Origin: Planctomycetota bacterium
GTDB lineage: Bacteria > Planctomycetota > Planctomycetia > Pirellulales > Lacipirellulaceae
Assembly: GCA_029259915.1 (NCBI GenBank)
Contig: JAJDED010000012.1
Span: forward strand, 1-41,652
Length of the DNA stretch: 41,652 bases
Reading direction: 5' to 3'
Shown here: positions 24,156 to 32,669 of the stretch, in pieces
Layout: the number at the start of each line of letters is the position of its first letter
Numbering within the stretch: position 1 is the stretch's first letter
The notes under the pieces: generated by a model
The model's database searches: none
The model's input: the letters and a program-made list of their open reading frames with translations, nothing else
What the model was told of the DNA's origin: nothing
Made by a program: the position numbers and the translations under genes

Positions 24156-26627
24156 ATGAACCGGCAGATTCGCACTTTTACGTCGCTTTCGCTTTGCGTC
24201 CTGACCTTGGCGTCGGGTTGCCAACCGGTACAGCCGTTCTTCTTCTCCGAAGATGGCAACCTACTCGGCCCCGGCGATTTGTCGCACTACATGGAAGTCG
24301 CTACCGACATCGAGTACCCGGACGTCAACACGCCAACTCTCGACGAAGTGCATGGAGCGCGAGCACCGCTTACGTTAGCCAATGCCGAAGATTATGAAAT
24401 GTGGGATCTCTCGCTGGAGGAGGTCACTCGAATTACGCTTTCCAACAGCCAGGTCGTTCGGCAGCTAGGTGGACGGATTGCCGACGGCGGTAGCAACATC
24501 TCGGGGTCGACTCCCGAAACTCTGCAAAACAACGCTTCCGGGGCCGTGACCACTTACGACCCGGCATTGGTAGAAAGCGGCAACGGCACGGGAACCGGCA
24601 GCCAATTCAGCGGCACGGGTGTCGAAGGAGCTTTGGCGGAATTCGACGCACAGCTCGATTCCAGCATTATCTGGCAAAACAACGACCGACCGCAGAACTT
24701 TGGGCTCACCGGCCCCGGATTGGGCGACTTCTTTGCCCCCTTGTTTCGGCAAGACACCGGCAACTTTACCATGGGCGTTACGAAAACAACCGCCGACGGA
24801 ACGACCTTCGAGTTCCGCAACAATACGCTGTACGACTTCAACAACAACGGCAGCCGCATCCAACCGAGCGATTGGTTTACGAATTTCGAAGCAGCGTTTA
24901 CACGACCTTTGCTACAAGGCGCCGGCACACAATACAACCGCATTGCCGGGCCCCTTACTTTTCAACAAGCCTCGGGTGGCGTTTCCAATCAGATCGATGG
25001 CGTGATCATTTCGCGCATTCGGCATGATATTACGCTCACCGATTTTGAGGCGGGTGTGCGGAACCTGATGCGTGACGTGGAAGACGCCTATTGGGAACTT
25101 CATTTCGCCTACCGCGATTTGGAAGCGCGCAAAGTTGGTCGTGACAGTGCTCTGGAAACCTGGCGCAAAATCAAAGCCCTGAAACGTGTGAGCACCACCG
25201 GCGGCGAAGCCGACAAGGAAGCCCAGGCGCGATCCCAGTATTTCTTGTTTCGCGCGCAGGTAGAAACGGCGCTGACCAATCTGTTTCGAGTTGAAAATCG
25301 CCTGCGTTACATGATGGGGCTTGCTTTTTCCGACGGTCGATTGATCCGTCCGAGCGACGAACCCACGACGGCGCAAACCCGGTTTGATTGGGCCACTATC
25401 CACTGCGAATCGCTCGCCCGCCGTACGGAATTGCGCAAACAACGGTGGCAAGTCAAACGGCGCGAGTTGGAGTTGGTTGCATCGCGCAACCATTTATTGC
25501 CCAGGCTCGATGCGGTGGGACGTTACCGCTGGCTCGGAGCGGGTGACGACTTGATCGATAACAATGGCACGGGAGTAGCCCCGTTTGGCGATGAATCCAA
25601 CGCGTTTGAAGTGCTCACCGATGGCAACTTCCAGGAATGGGAATTGGGCATCCAGCTTTCAATTCCGATCGGATTCCGTCGGGCCCTCTCGGGTATTCGG
25701 CATCATCAATTGTTGCTGGCTCGCGAGCGTGCGGTGATGGAGGATTTGGAATTGGAAGTTTCCCATCAACTGGGAGACGCCATTCGCGATGTTGAATTAA
25801 ACTTCGGCCTTACGCAGACTAATTTCAATCGCCGCGTTGCTGCCGAGGACGAAGTCGAAGCGATCGAAGCCATCTACGATTCCGGTCGCGTGACGCTCGA
25901 CTTGTTGCTCGACGCCCAGCGGCGTCGGGCCGAAGCCGAGTCGGCCTATTATCGGGCGCTGGTCGATTACAACCGGGCCATCATGCGGGTGCATTATCGC
26001 AAGGGCTCGTTGTTGGAATACAATGGCGTGTATTTGTCCGAAGGTCCTTGGCCCGGGAAGGCGTCGTTCGACGCCCTCCGACGGGCACGTCATCGCGATG
26101 CGAGCACTTATCTCGACTACGGATTTACGCGTCCCGACGTGATCAGCCATGGTCCGCACAGCCAATTCCAGGGTTCCACGGAAATCGTTCCGACGCCAGC
26201 GAACGATGGCCCGGAGTTTGATTTCCCCCAGGGCAACGAGGATGTGCCGGGTGACGAAATGATTCCTTTACCAGAAGACGAAACAGGTGATGTTGGCCAG
26301 CGGCGTTTGGAGATTACTCCCGCCGATCTTGTCAGAACCCCTGACGTCGTGGCGCGAATCCAACTTGCCTCCTACGAAGAGGCGGCTTCTCCGATAATTG
26401 AGGCAGACGATTTGCCAGTTTCAGCAAATCCAGGCAACAACCAGACGGCCGTGGTAAACTGGAAGGCCAAATCGTCACTCTCATCTCCGAACCCTAGCCA
26501 ATTGCCGGCAGTGTCCACTTCGAGTTGGCAACAGACTGTCTCCCAAGCCGATGAACCTGAAACGCATCACCCGACTGTTGAAGCTGCTGCAAACCCTTCA
26601 GTCTGGTCAAGCGCAGAACGCCAATAA
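24156..26627 (+). CDS. TolC-family outer-membrane lipoprotein
   Basis: An 823-residue outer-membrane efflux-type protein. The lipobox ASGC ends at C22 after a signal peptide. A variable region with Gly/Asn/Thr-rich stretches follows, then TolC/OEP-like blocks: FEAAFTRPLLQGAGTQYNRI, the helical DVEDAYWELHFAYRDLEARK, and the second repeat QLGDAIRDVELNFGLTQTNF with YDSGRVTLDLLLDAQRRRAE. Residues about 680-823 form a proline- and acid-rich tail not found in short TolC proteins. It probably forms the outer-membrane duct of an efflux or secretion complex, but no membrane-fusion protein or pump gene is adjacent. The structured leader (24029-24136) lies just before it. It overlaps the WYL regulator gene by 77 bases. 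Confidence 0.88.
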   Translation: MNRQIRTFTSLSLCVLTLASGCQPVQPFFFSEDGNLLGPGDLSHYMEVATDIEYPDVNTPTLDEVHGARAPLTLANAEDYEMWDLSLEEVTRITLSNSQVVRQLGGRIADGGSNISGSTPETLQNNASGAVTTYDPALVESGNGTGTGSQFSGTGVEGALAEFDAQLDSSIIWQNNDRPQNFGLTGPGLGDFFAPLFRQDTGNFTMGVTKTTADGTTFEFRNNTLYDFNNNGSRIQPSDWFTNFEAAFTRPLLQGAGTQYNRIAGPLTFQQASGGVSNQIDGVIISRIRHDITLTDFEAGVRNLMRDVEDAYWELHFAYRDLEARKVGRDSALETWRKIKALKRVSTTGGEADKEAQARSQYFLFRAQVETALTNLFRVENRLRYMMGLAFSDGRLIRPSDEPTTAQTRFDWATIHCESLARRTELRKQRWQVKRRELELVASRNHLLPRLDAVGRYRWLGAGDDLIDNNGTGVAPFGDESNAFEVLTDGNFQEWELGIQLSIPIGFRRALSGIRHHQLLLARERAVMEDLELEVSHQLGDAIRDVELNFGLTQTNFNRRVAAEDEVEAIEAIYDSGRVTLDLLLDAQRRRAEAESAYYRALVDYNRAIMRVHYRKGSLLEYNGVYLSEGPWPGKASFDALRRARHRDASTYLDYGFTRPDVISHGPHSQFQGSTEIVPTPANDGPEFDFPQGNEDVPGDEMIPLPEDETGDVGQRRLEITPADLVRTPDVVARIQLASYEEAASPIIEADDLPVSANPGNNQTAVVNWKAKSSLSSPNPSQLPAVSTSSWQQTVSQADEPETHHPTVEAAANPSVWSSAERQ

Positions 26628-27534
26628 GCTTGCTAAGGAGTGCGGCGTCAGTCGTCGGACGGTTTTTCGCGATTTGGAAACACTGCGTTCGGCGGGCATT
26701 CCGGTCAAGCTTGATGACGATTCACGGCGATATTTTATTCCCAGTTCGTTCTTTCTGCCGCCGACCAACTTTACGGCTGCCGAAGCGCTGTCGATTATTG
26801 CGTTGGCGAGCGAAGTAGGCGATCGGAAGCAACTTCCCTTCTACGAACCGGCCCGACAGGCTGCGCTCAAATTGGAAAGCACGCTTCCCGGGGCGATGCG
26901 TGAAGAGCTCCAATCGATGACCCGCAACATTCAAATTCGGGTAGGCCAGACGAATCCGCTTGCAGGACAAGAATGCGTTTATCAGAAAATTGTCGACGCG
27001 ATTGCCAAGCGGCGCGTGTTGCGAATGGAATACGAGAGCTTGACCGAATGGGAGACCATCAAAACTAAATTGCGTCCCTATCATTTGTTGTTCAGCCGAA
27101 GAAGTTGGTACGTGATCGGCCAAAGTTCGCTGCATGGGGAACCTCGCACGTTCAACCTGGGGCGTATTACGTCACTACAAACGATGCGACAGAAATTTGC
27201 CGCACCGAAACATTTCAGCCTCAATGGCTATCTAAGAAACGCCTGGCATTTGATTCCGGAGCCGGGCAGAGACCATCATGTGGTAGTTCGCTTTCGACCG
27301 ATGGTTGCGCAAAATGTTGCCGAAGTGGTTTGGCACAAAACCCAAGAACTGAAATTCCGCGAGGATGGAAGCTTGGAGTTTCATGCCCACGTCTCGGGTT
27401 TGAGCGAAGTTGCCTGGTGGATCATGGGCTATGGCGATCAGGCGGAAGTGATCAAGCCGATGAAGTTACGGCGCATAGTCGCGGGGCGAGTGGCTAAGAT
27501 GTATGCTACGTACAACGGTTTGGCGGGCCGCTAA
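26551..27534 (+). CDS. WYL-domain HTH transcriptional regulator
   Basis: A 327-residue DNA-binding protein. The N-terminal HTH_11-type winged helix (about 4-55: LAKECGVSRRTVFRDLETLR) is followed by a WYL domain (about 145-230: LRPYHLLFSRRSWYVIGQSS, with GRITSLQ) and a C-terminal WCX-like region ending near VKPMKLRRIV-type sequence (VIKPMKLRRIVAGRV). WYL domains bind nucleotides or nucleic acid and act as ligand sensors. The ATG at 26551 lies inside the tolC-like gene. The HTH begins almost immediately, so a later start would destroy it and the 77-base overlap is real. Translation coupling to the tolC-like gene is likely; whether it regulates that gene is unknown. Confidence 0.9.
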   Translation: MNLKRITRLLKLLQTLQSGQAQNANKLAKECGVSRRTVFRDLETLRSAGIPVKLDDDSRRYFIPSSFFLPPTNFTAAEALSIIALASEVGDRKQLPFYEPARQAALKLESTLPGAMREELQSMTRNIQIRVGQTNPLAGQECVYQKIVDAIAKRRVLRMEYESLTEWETIKTKLRPYHLLFSRRSWYVIGQSSLHGEPRTFNLGRITSLQTMRQKFAAPKHFSLNGYLRNAWHLIPEPGRDHHVVVRFRPMVAQNVAEVVWHKTQELKFREDGSLEFHAHVSGLSEVAWWIMGYGDQAEVIKPMKLRRIVAGRVAKMYATYNGLAGR

Positions 27535-27723
27535 GCCGCAAGCGGCATTTGGGTAAGGTTTGCAGTGTCATTTGAAGGAGGGATGCCACTTTGCCTTCTC
27601 CACGGAATTACCCGCTGCGTAAATGGTCGTCACTTGATCATTTTTTGTTAATTTGAAACCACGTTCTTTTGGCGTGGTTTGAGGAAAATAGTTTTACTGT
27701 TATCTTGGTTTTTTTGGAGAACG

Positions 27724-27788
27724 CTCGCAAAGGCGCTAAGGCGCAAACCACTGGGTATCTGTTCTTTGCGCCTTAGCGCCTTTGCGAG
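27724..27788. repeat. perfect 24-bp hairpin of the CTCGCA family (empty)
   Basis: The arm at 27724-27747 (begins CTCGCAAAGGCGCTAAGGCG) is the exact reverse complement of 27765-27788, with a 17-base loop. It lies 66 bases before tmk. The arm design (CTCGCA followed by AGGCGC words) is that of the inverted repeats around the GxxExxY gene, but here there is no cargo. Confidence 0.9.
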
Positions 27789-27853
27789 AGACATTTCCAA
27801 CCGAAGGCGAAGTATTTCTACAAGAGCTCTCGCGTACACATATAAGGCCACTT

Positions 27854-28468
27854 ATGTTTTTTTCTTTCGACGGCATCGATGGGGTCGGCAAAACGACGCA
27901 AATCGATCTTTTTTGCCAGTGGCTTGCCGAGCGGGGGCATGAGGTCTTCACCTGTCGTGATCCGGGTAGCACTGCTTTGGGCGAGCGGGTGCGGGAGATC
28001 CTGCTCACGAGCGACGAGAGTACGCCCATCGCCCAGCGATCTGAGATGTTGCTCTATATGGCTGCACGTGCGCAATTGGTCGATCAGGAGATTCGTCCCG
28101 CGGTGGCCGAAGAAAAGATTGTTGTTTCCGATCGCTTTCTGCTGGCCAACATTGTTTATCAAGGGTACGCCGGGGGGCTGAACGTCGATGCGGTGCGCGA
28201 GGTGGGCCAGATTGCAACCGATGGCGTGATGCCCGACTGTGTGTTTTTGCTCGACATGTCGCCACAAGCCGCCCGGCATCGCATGGGCGACGAACTCGAC
28301 CGCGTGGAAAGCCGGGGTGACGAATATCGCCAACGGCTCCGCGAAGGCTTTCTCCAAGAAGCCAAGCAATGGGGCGAAACCGTACACGTACTCAACGCGG
28401 ACCGTCCGATCGACGAACTGCAACAAGAAATCCGCAACATCGCGGTAAGGTTGTTGGAGAGTAGCTAA
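27854..28468 (+). CDS. tmk: thymidylate kinase
   Basis: Phosphorylates dTMP to dTDP; 204 residues, the normal family length. The frame is open to 27782, but the ATG at 27854 aligns with the family start (MFFSFDGIDGVGKTTQ) and has AAGG 6 bases before it. The P-loop is GIDGVGKTT (7-15). The DR motif is VVSDRFLLANIVYQGYAGG. The lid region is DRVESRGDEYRQRLREGF. The usual first-strand arginine element appears as CRDPGSTALGERVR. It is a monocistronic gene behind a perfect hairpin at 27724-27788. Confidence 0.96.
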   Translation: MFFSFDGIDGVGKTTQIDLFCQWLAERGHEVFTCRDPGSTALGERVREILLTSDESTPIAQRSEMLLYMAARAQLVDQEIRPAVAEEKIVVSDRFLLANIVYQGYAGGLNVDAVREVGQIATDGVMPDCVFLLDMSPQAARHRMGDELDRVESRGDEYRQRLREGFLQEAKQWGETVHVLNADRPIDELQQEIRNIAVRLLESS

Positions 28469-28528
28469 TACGCCGAGGTAATACTGAGCCACAAACGGCT
28501 GGAGTAGCCCATGACGTTATCGAGGGAT

Positions 28529-28634
28529 GATAGCCACAAAAAACACAAAAAGGCACGAAAAGAATGAAAACTATAAACTCGATGTTCTTCGACTAGTTTT
28601 TTTTTGCGACTTTTTTGTGTTTCTCGTGGCTATC
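28529..28634. repeat. low-complexity hairpin (GATAGCCAC ends)
   Basis: GATAGCCAC...AAACACAAAAAGGCACGAAAAG on the left pairs with CGACTTTTTTGTGTTTCTCG then GTGGCTATC on the right. Perfect 9-bp ends, imperfect stem. Located in the convergent spacer between tmk and the DUF368 gene. Confidence 0.75.
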
Positions 28635-28652
28635 AAAATTTTTTTAGTTGGG

Positions 28653-29630
28653 TTATGCAGTGTCCTGCGCGCGGCCGACGTCTGTTGCCAAGTTAGAGCG
28701 ACGGCCCCAGCGTTCTAAAAGCAGGATGAGGATAAACGCTGCCGTTGCCGCGCCTAAGCAGATTGTGACGCGCGAGTCCCACGCTTCGGGCATAAACGGT
28801 TCGTAGCGTTTGTGCTTCAGCTCGTTGATTGCGGGGGTCAGATCGGTCTGGAACGGCCACATCAATCGTAGCGAACCGATCATGAATCCGCCTAGCACAG
28901 CCATCGTCGGCATGTGCGCTTTGGCGAGCAGCCACTGCAAAACTTTACTGAAGCTGATGATGCCTACCGCACAACCGGCCGCGAAGGCGGCAAGTGCGGT
29001 GAGTTCCTGCGTCGAGAGATTGAAGTGCGGCGCACGGTGGATCATCCCGGCAACGGTTTCATAATCGCCAAGCAACCAAAGAATATACGCGCCGCTGATT
29101 CCCGGCAGAATCATTGCACAGATGGCGATTGCCCCACAGACAAAAAAGTAGCCAGGATGCTCGTGCTGCCCCAACTGCGTCAACCCGACGAGCCAAAAGG
29201 CACCCACAGCCGCAATAGTTGCCAGGGCAGTGCATCCCAAAAATTGTGCGAATCCGCGCGGTTCGATTCTGCGAGCAACAATCAGGCTCGAAGCCAGGAT
29301 CAACCCAAAAAATGCCGCCAGAGTGACCATGCGGTAATCGAGCAGCAGCAACAACATGAGTTTAGCAAGACAAACAATTCCCGTCAGAATTCCCAATCCG
29401 AGAGTCAGCAGAAATCGAAGGTCGAGATATTCCGCTGCAGCACGCCATTGCCGCTGCGTCGCTAGCCGTATCAGATGCGCGTCGACATGGCTGATTGCGG
29501 TAACGAGCCTTTCGTAAATCCCCAGGATCAGAGCAACCGTCCCGCCGGAGACGCCGGGGATGATGTCGGCCCCTCCCATGAGAAAACCACGTACAAATTG
29601 AGCACCATCGGCTCGGCTTGGCAGATTCAA
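28653..29630 (-). CDS. DUF368 membrane protein (PopT-like polyprenyl-phosphate translocase family)
   Basis: A multi-pass membrane protein of about 325 residues. The DUF368 signature GFLMGGADIIPGVSGGTVAL lies near the start, and a second inverted-repeat copy appears as AICAMILPGISGAYILWLLG. Proteins of this family have been implicated in returning undecaprenyl-phosphate across the cytoplasmic membrane for envelope synthesis. That role is assigned here from family knowledge only. The frame opens at an ATG at 29798, but those first 56 residues are atypical and AT-rich. A TTG at 29630 with GGGAG 8 bases upstream fits the family N-terminus better and is used here. Other hydrophobic segments follow through the C-terminus. 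Confidence 0.8.
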   Translation of the reverse strand: MNLPSRADGAQFVRGFLMGGADIIPGVSGGTVALILGIYERLVTAISHVDAHLIRLATQRQWRAAAEYLDLRFLLTLGLGILTGIVCLAKLMLLLLLDYRMVTLAAFFGLILASSLIVARRIEPRGFAQFLGCTALATIAAVGAFWLVGLTQLGQHEHPGYFFVCGAIAICAMILPGISGAYILWLLGDYETVAGMIHRAPHFNLSTQELTALAAFAAGCAVGIISFSKVLQWLLAKAHMPTMAVLGGFMIGSLRLMWPFQTDLTPAINELKHKRYEPFMPEAWDSRVTICLGAATAAFILILLLERWGRRSNLATDVGRAQDTA

Positions 29631-30156
29631 CTCGCATTCTCCCAGGTCTATCGAATATCGAGTAATTTTCTGTTTGCCCGGAATCGAAAAATCTGACGCG
29701 AAAACCGGGGTGACTGTGAACAGTAACACATTAGTCCACCAGTAGAGTGTGTAAAATGCGAGCCCCGAAAAAGACAAGGTTTTTTTGGGTTGGGCCAATA
29801 AAGCAAATGGTTTTCTTCGATGCTCGGGTACTCAGATAATTTGGAGGGTGATTGGATTTTGGCCGATGGAGAGATTTCCGTTGACGAGCGGTGCAATTCG
29901 CTCTAAAATTGTTTCTCAATTGAAGTTACGACACTTCCGGACCATATATTCTAATTTATCCATTCTAAACAATCCCGAGAACGATGTAGCCCGCGAGCCA
30001 TTCGGGGCATGAAGTCGTGTTCTTCTTGGTCTATGATAGGCGCGGGGTGTAATGCCGACCTGCAAGGGCGCAGGTCGGAGGCAATATCTTCCTAGAGTAT
30101 TGCAGCGGTGGTGACCAGCATTATGCTGGGTTGGCGATTTTTGCTGGCTGTACTGG
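29631..30156. other. divergent spacer before ispE
   Basis: No supported gene apart from the possible N-terminal extension of the DUF368 frame. Small palindromes CCGACCTGC AAGGGC GCAGGTCGG (30055-30078) and CCAGC ATTAT GCTGG (30116-30130) lie in the likely ispE leader. A weak promoter-like pair, TTGAAG and CATATA with 17 bases between, occurs near 29921-29949. Confidence 0.45.
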
Positions 30157-31107
30157 ATGTGCATCATGGTTCCCCTCAGAGTTGGTTCTGCTTGGGAGGT
30201 CAACGCTCCGGCCAAGCTGAATCTTTATCTTGATGTATTAGGCCCTCGTGCCGATGGTTTCCATGACTTGGAAACCCTCATGGTGCCGGTACAGACTTAC
30301 GATCAACTCCGCTGGAGCGATCCCAGCGGTGGTTCTGCACTCTCTCGATCACCTCTCAGTCTGCGTGTTCACGCTTCCCTAAATCGGGACCTGTTGCCTA
30401 AGGCGAACTTGGGATCCGACGCAGAGAATCTTGTTGTTCGCGCTGCTAAACGTCTCGCCGAAGTGGCGGGGGTTGATCCTTGGGGTTCGTTCGATCTTTT
30501 TAAGCGAATTCCCGTCCAATCGGGCATGGGGGGCGGCAGTAGCGATGCGGCTGCCGCGCTGTTGTTGGCGAACGAGGCTTGGGGAATTGGCTATTCTCGC
30601 GAGCGGTTGTCAACAATTGCCGTCGAATTGGGAAGCGATATTCCCTTTTTCCTCAGCCATGGCGCCGCCATTTGCCGAGGCCGAGGCGAACGGTTGGAGC
30701 CTGTTTCGCGATTGCCAAAGTTGCACTTTGTCGTTGTTCAGCCGCCAGCCGGGCTTTCAACGGCACACGTGTTTGGTCAGTGGAAACAACAAAAAATTTC
30801 TGCCGAAGAGTCACAACCCAATCGTGCTGGCGTCAAGGATTTGCTGGAATCATTCTCTCGGGGAAGGTTGGCCGAGGCGGGAACCAGGATGATGAATCGC
30901 TTGGAGTCGGCCGCGGCCGCACTGACACCGTGGATTGAAAGATTGCGTCTGGCACTGAGCCGATGTGGGGCTTATGGGCAACTTATGACGGGCAGCGGCT
31001 CGGCATGTTTTGCCTTAATGCGATCGGCTAGTCACGCAAGAAGCGTTGCCGGGCAGTTTTCTGGTATGGGTTTGGGGAGAGTTTGTATCACTTCCAGTTG
31101 TGTGTGA
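30157..31107 (+). CDS. ispE: 4-diphosphocytidyl-2-C-methyl-D-erythritol kinase
   Basis: The fourth enzyme of the MEP isoprenoid pathway, a GHMP-family kinase. 316 residues. [20 protein letters not shown] carries the substrate-site lysine. The ATP loop is [15 protein letters not shown] (119-133). [20 protein letters not shown] contains the catalytic aspartate, and the third GHMP motif is [12 protein letters not shown]. Either the ATG at 30157 or that at 30166 could be the start; neither has a strong ribosome binding site. spoVG follows 28 bases later. The two genes are also near each other in Bacillus and other bacteria, which supports a conserved pair. Confidence 0.95.
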   Translation: MCIMVPLRVGSAWEVNAPAKLNLYLDVLGPRADGFHDLETLMVPVQTYDQLRWSDPSGGSALSRSPLSLRVHASLNRDLLPKANLGSDAENLVVRAAKRLAEVAGVDPWGSFDLFKRIPVQSGMGGGSSDAAAALLLANEAWGIGYSRERLSTIAVELGSDIPFFLSHGAAICRGRGERLEPVSRLPKLHFVVVQPPAGLSTAHVFGQWKQQKISAEESQPNRAGVKDLLESFSRGRLAEAGTRMMNRLESAAAALTPWIERLRLALSRCGAYGQLMTGSGSACFALMRSASHARSVAGQFSGMGLGRVCITSSCV

Positions 31108-31135
31108 GTCGTTCGATCTGGCAAGGAGTAGCAGC

Positions 31136-31765
31136 GTGCAAATCACCGAAGTGCGAATCAAACTGATGGAAGATCCGGGCGAACGCCTGAAGGCCTTTTG
31201 CTCGGTCACGTTCGACAACTGTTTTGTAGTGCGCGATCTGAAGATCATCGAGGGGGCCAGCGGTCCCTTTGTGGCGATGCCCAGCCGCAAGCTCACGTCG
31301 CATTGTCCGCAGTGTGGAACCAAGAACCATCTTCGCGCACAGCACTGTAATCAATGTGGAAACTCGCTATCCCATGAGCGCACTGCTCTCGACACAGAAG
31401 GACGTGCCAAGCTGTACGCCGACATTGCCCACCCGATCAATTCCGCCTGCCGAGAAATGATCCAAGATGAGGTAATCAACGAATTTCACGAAGAAATCGA
31501 ACGCGCCAAGCAACCAGGGTATGTGTCGCGATACGACGATTTCGATGCCGATTCGGGCGAGTCGCGTCCGTCGGCTCGACCCTCGGCAACACGCGTGGAC
31601 CAGCCGCACGAAAAGCATGCTGCCCATGCTCCGCGATCGGGCGGGGCGGCACAACAGGCCGGTCCGAAGGGGACGGGCCCTAGCAGTCCGCCAAAGCACG
31701 CAGGCGGAAAACCGGTGGATAGTTCAGGCGATAATTTCGGCGCGGGCATTTTCGGCGGCGATTGA
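31136..31765 (+). CDS. spoVG: SpoVG-family regulator with inserted zinc ribbon
   Basis: A 209-residue protein, over twice the usual 85-100. The GTG at 31136 has AAGGAG 6 bases upstream. The SpoVG fold is split. Residues 1-50 ([41 protein letters not shown]) and about 92-122 ([20 protein letters not shown]) match the family. Between them, in the loop after MPSRK, is a zinc ribbon with C57-x2-C60 and C71-x2-C74. The C-terminal 80 residues are low-complexity and rich in Pro, Gly, Ser and His. SpoVG proteins bind DNA and RNA site-specifically, and the zinc ribbon may add contacts. It is co-directional with ispE in a probable operon. Confidence 0.9.
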   Translation: MQITEVRIKLMEDPGERLKAFCSVTFDNCFVVRDLKIIEGASGPFVAMPSRKLTSHCPQCGTKNHLRAQHCNQCGNSLSHERTALDTEGRAKLYADIAHPINSACREMIQDEVINEFHEEIERAKQPGYVSRYDDFDADSGESRPSARPSATRVDQPHEKHAAHAPRSGGAAQQAGPKGTGPSSPPKHAGGKPVDSSGDNFGAGIFGGD

Positions 31766-31802
31766 AACCCGCTCTTTCTAGTATGTTTTTCTCTCAAGAC
31801 TT

Positions 31803-31927
31803 ACCACGGAGTCTCGGAGAACACCGAGGTAGAAAAGAATTTATGATTGATGATTTATGAATCGCATTGGCGGAAACCTTTGGTTTCTCACTCATCAATC
31901 AGCAATCATAAATCCAATCTCCGTGGT
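31803..31927. repeat. low-complexity hairpin (ACCACGGAG ends)
   Basis: ACCACGGAG (31803-31811) pairs perfectly with CTCCGTGGT (31919-31927). An inner pair, TTTATGATTGATGATTTATGA-like, matches ATCAATCAGCAATCATAAAT imperfectly. It follows spoVG and may act as its transcript end. The rest of 31766-32181 has no gene. A small perfect palindrome, ACGGTTT TAT AAACCGT, is at 31984-32000. Confidence 0.7.
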
Positions 31928-32181
31928 GAAAAATCCGGGCTAGATTTCTTATCTGAAGTACCTGTTGCGATTTTGCGGTTTAAACGGTTTTATAAACCGT
32001 GAAACAGCTTTTTTCCAAGCTTGCATAACAATCTGCCAGCACTGCTGAAGCCCCCCGGTTATTTTGCCGATAAGTAATTCTGTTGCCAAAGCCCCTACTT
32101 TAACTATCTTGTTTATCGCCGGGCCTCGACGTAATTCATACCGTTTCTCATTTTCATTCTTTCGAGGAGGTGTGTGTCGCA

Positions 32182-32499
32182 ATGATGGAGTGCAAATCGA
32201 GCATTCAAGACTTTGTGGATATTCGCCGGTACATAACTGAAACCCTTAGCAATTTTGAACTACTGAACCCTGATAATTTCAAGCTCACCCAAAGATTGTT
32301 GACCCGGAGCGGAATGCCGTGTGGAGTCTATTTTTGCTTGCACGGACCTCGCGAAGTGCGGCTCACCGCGATCTGGGAAACTGATGCCAACACCATCCTG
32401 TTCTACGGCTCGCGTGGCGAACGCGTGCAACGAACCAGATTGCTGGCAGCCCCCCAATTAGATGTGCAAGCAGTAAACGCTAGTTCCTGTGCGGCTTAA
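32182..32499 (+). CDS. conserved small protein upstream of csrA, function unknown
   Basis: A 105-residue cytosolic protein. GAGGAGG lies 11 bases before the ATG at 32182 (a GTG at 32170 overlaps it and is less likely). The central stretch MPCGVYFCLHGPREVRLTAI followed by WETDANTILFYGSRGERVQR looks conserved and compact. I believe similar proteins occur in other planctomycetes, from memory only. No catalytic motif is evident. It precedes csrA by 170 bases on the same strand and may share its regulation. Being next to csrA suggests, but does not prove, a link to post-transcriptional control. Confidence 0.7.
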   Translation: MMECKSSIQDFVDIRRYITETLSNFELLNPDNFKLTQRLLTRSGMPCGVYFCLHGPREVRLTAIWETDANTILFYGSRGERVQRTRLLAAPQLDVQAVNASSCAA

Positions 32500-32593
32500 G
32501 ACAGGTTTTCTGTGCACAGCAGTCACTCCCTGGGCCAGCTGCACAGGGAGTGGAAGTTGGAACTGGCGAACGTCGGCTAAAAGAAAACGGGGA

Positions 32594-32664
32594 TTGCCTT
32601 CCCCGGGCCAGTTAGGCATACTATACAAACGTACATATTTCCGCGATCATTCACACACGGAGGT
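32594..32664 (+). promoter_or_regulatory. csrA promoter and CsrA-type binding site at its ribosome binding site
   Basis: TTGCCT (32594-32599) and CATACT (32617-32622) with 17 bases between form a modest promoter. ACACGGAGGT at 32655-32664 fits the CsrA-binding consensus ACANGGANGT exactly and contains the csrA ribosome binding site, 5 bases before the ATG. This predicts translational autorepression. Confidence 0.5.
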
Positions 32665-32669
32665 GCGAA

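Noticed and set aside
23924..24397. 157-codon frame over the TolC leader
   Set aside because: Overlaps the start of the TolC-like gene in another frame and covers the two hairpins; residue usage is shadow-like.
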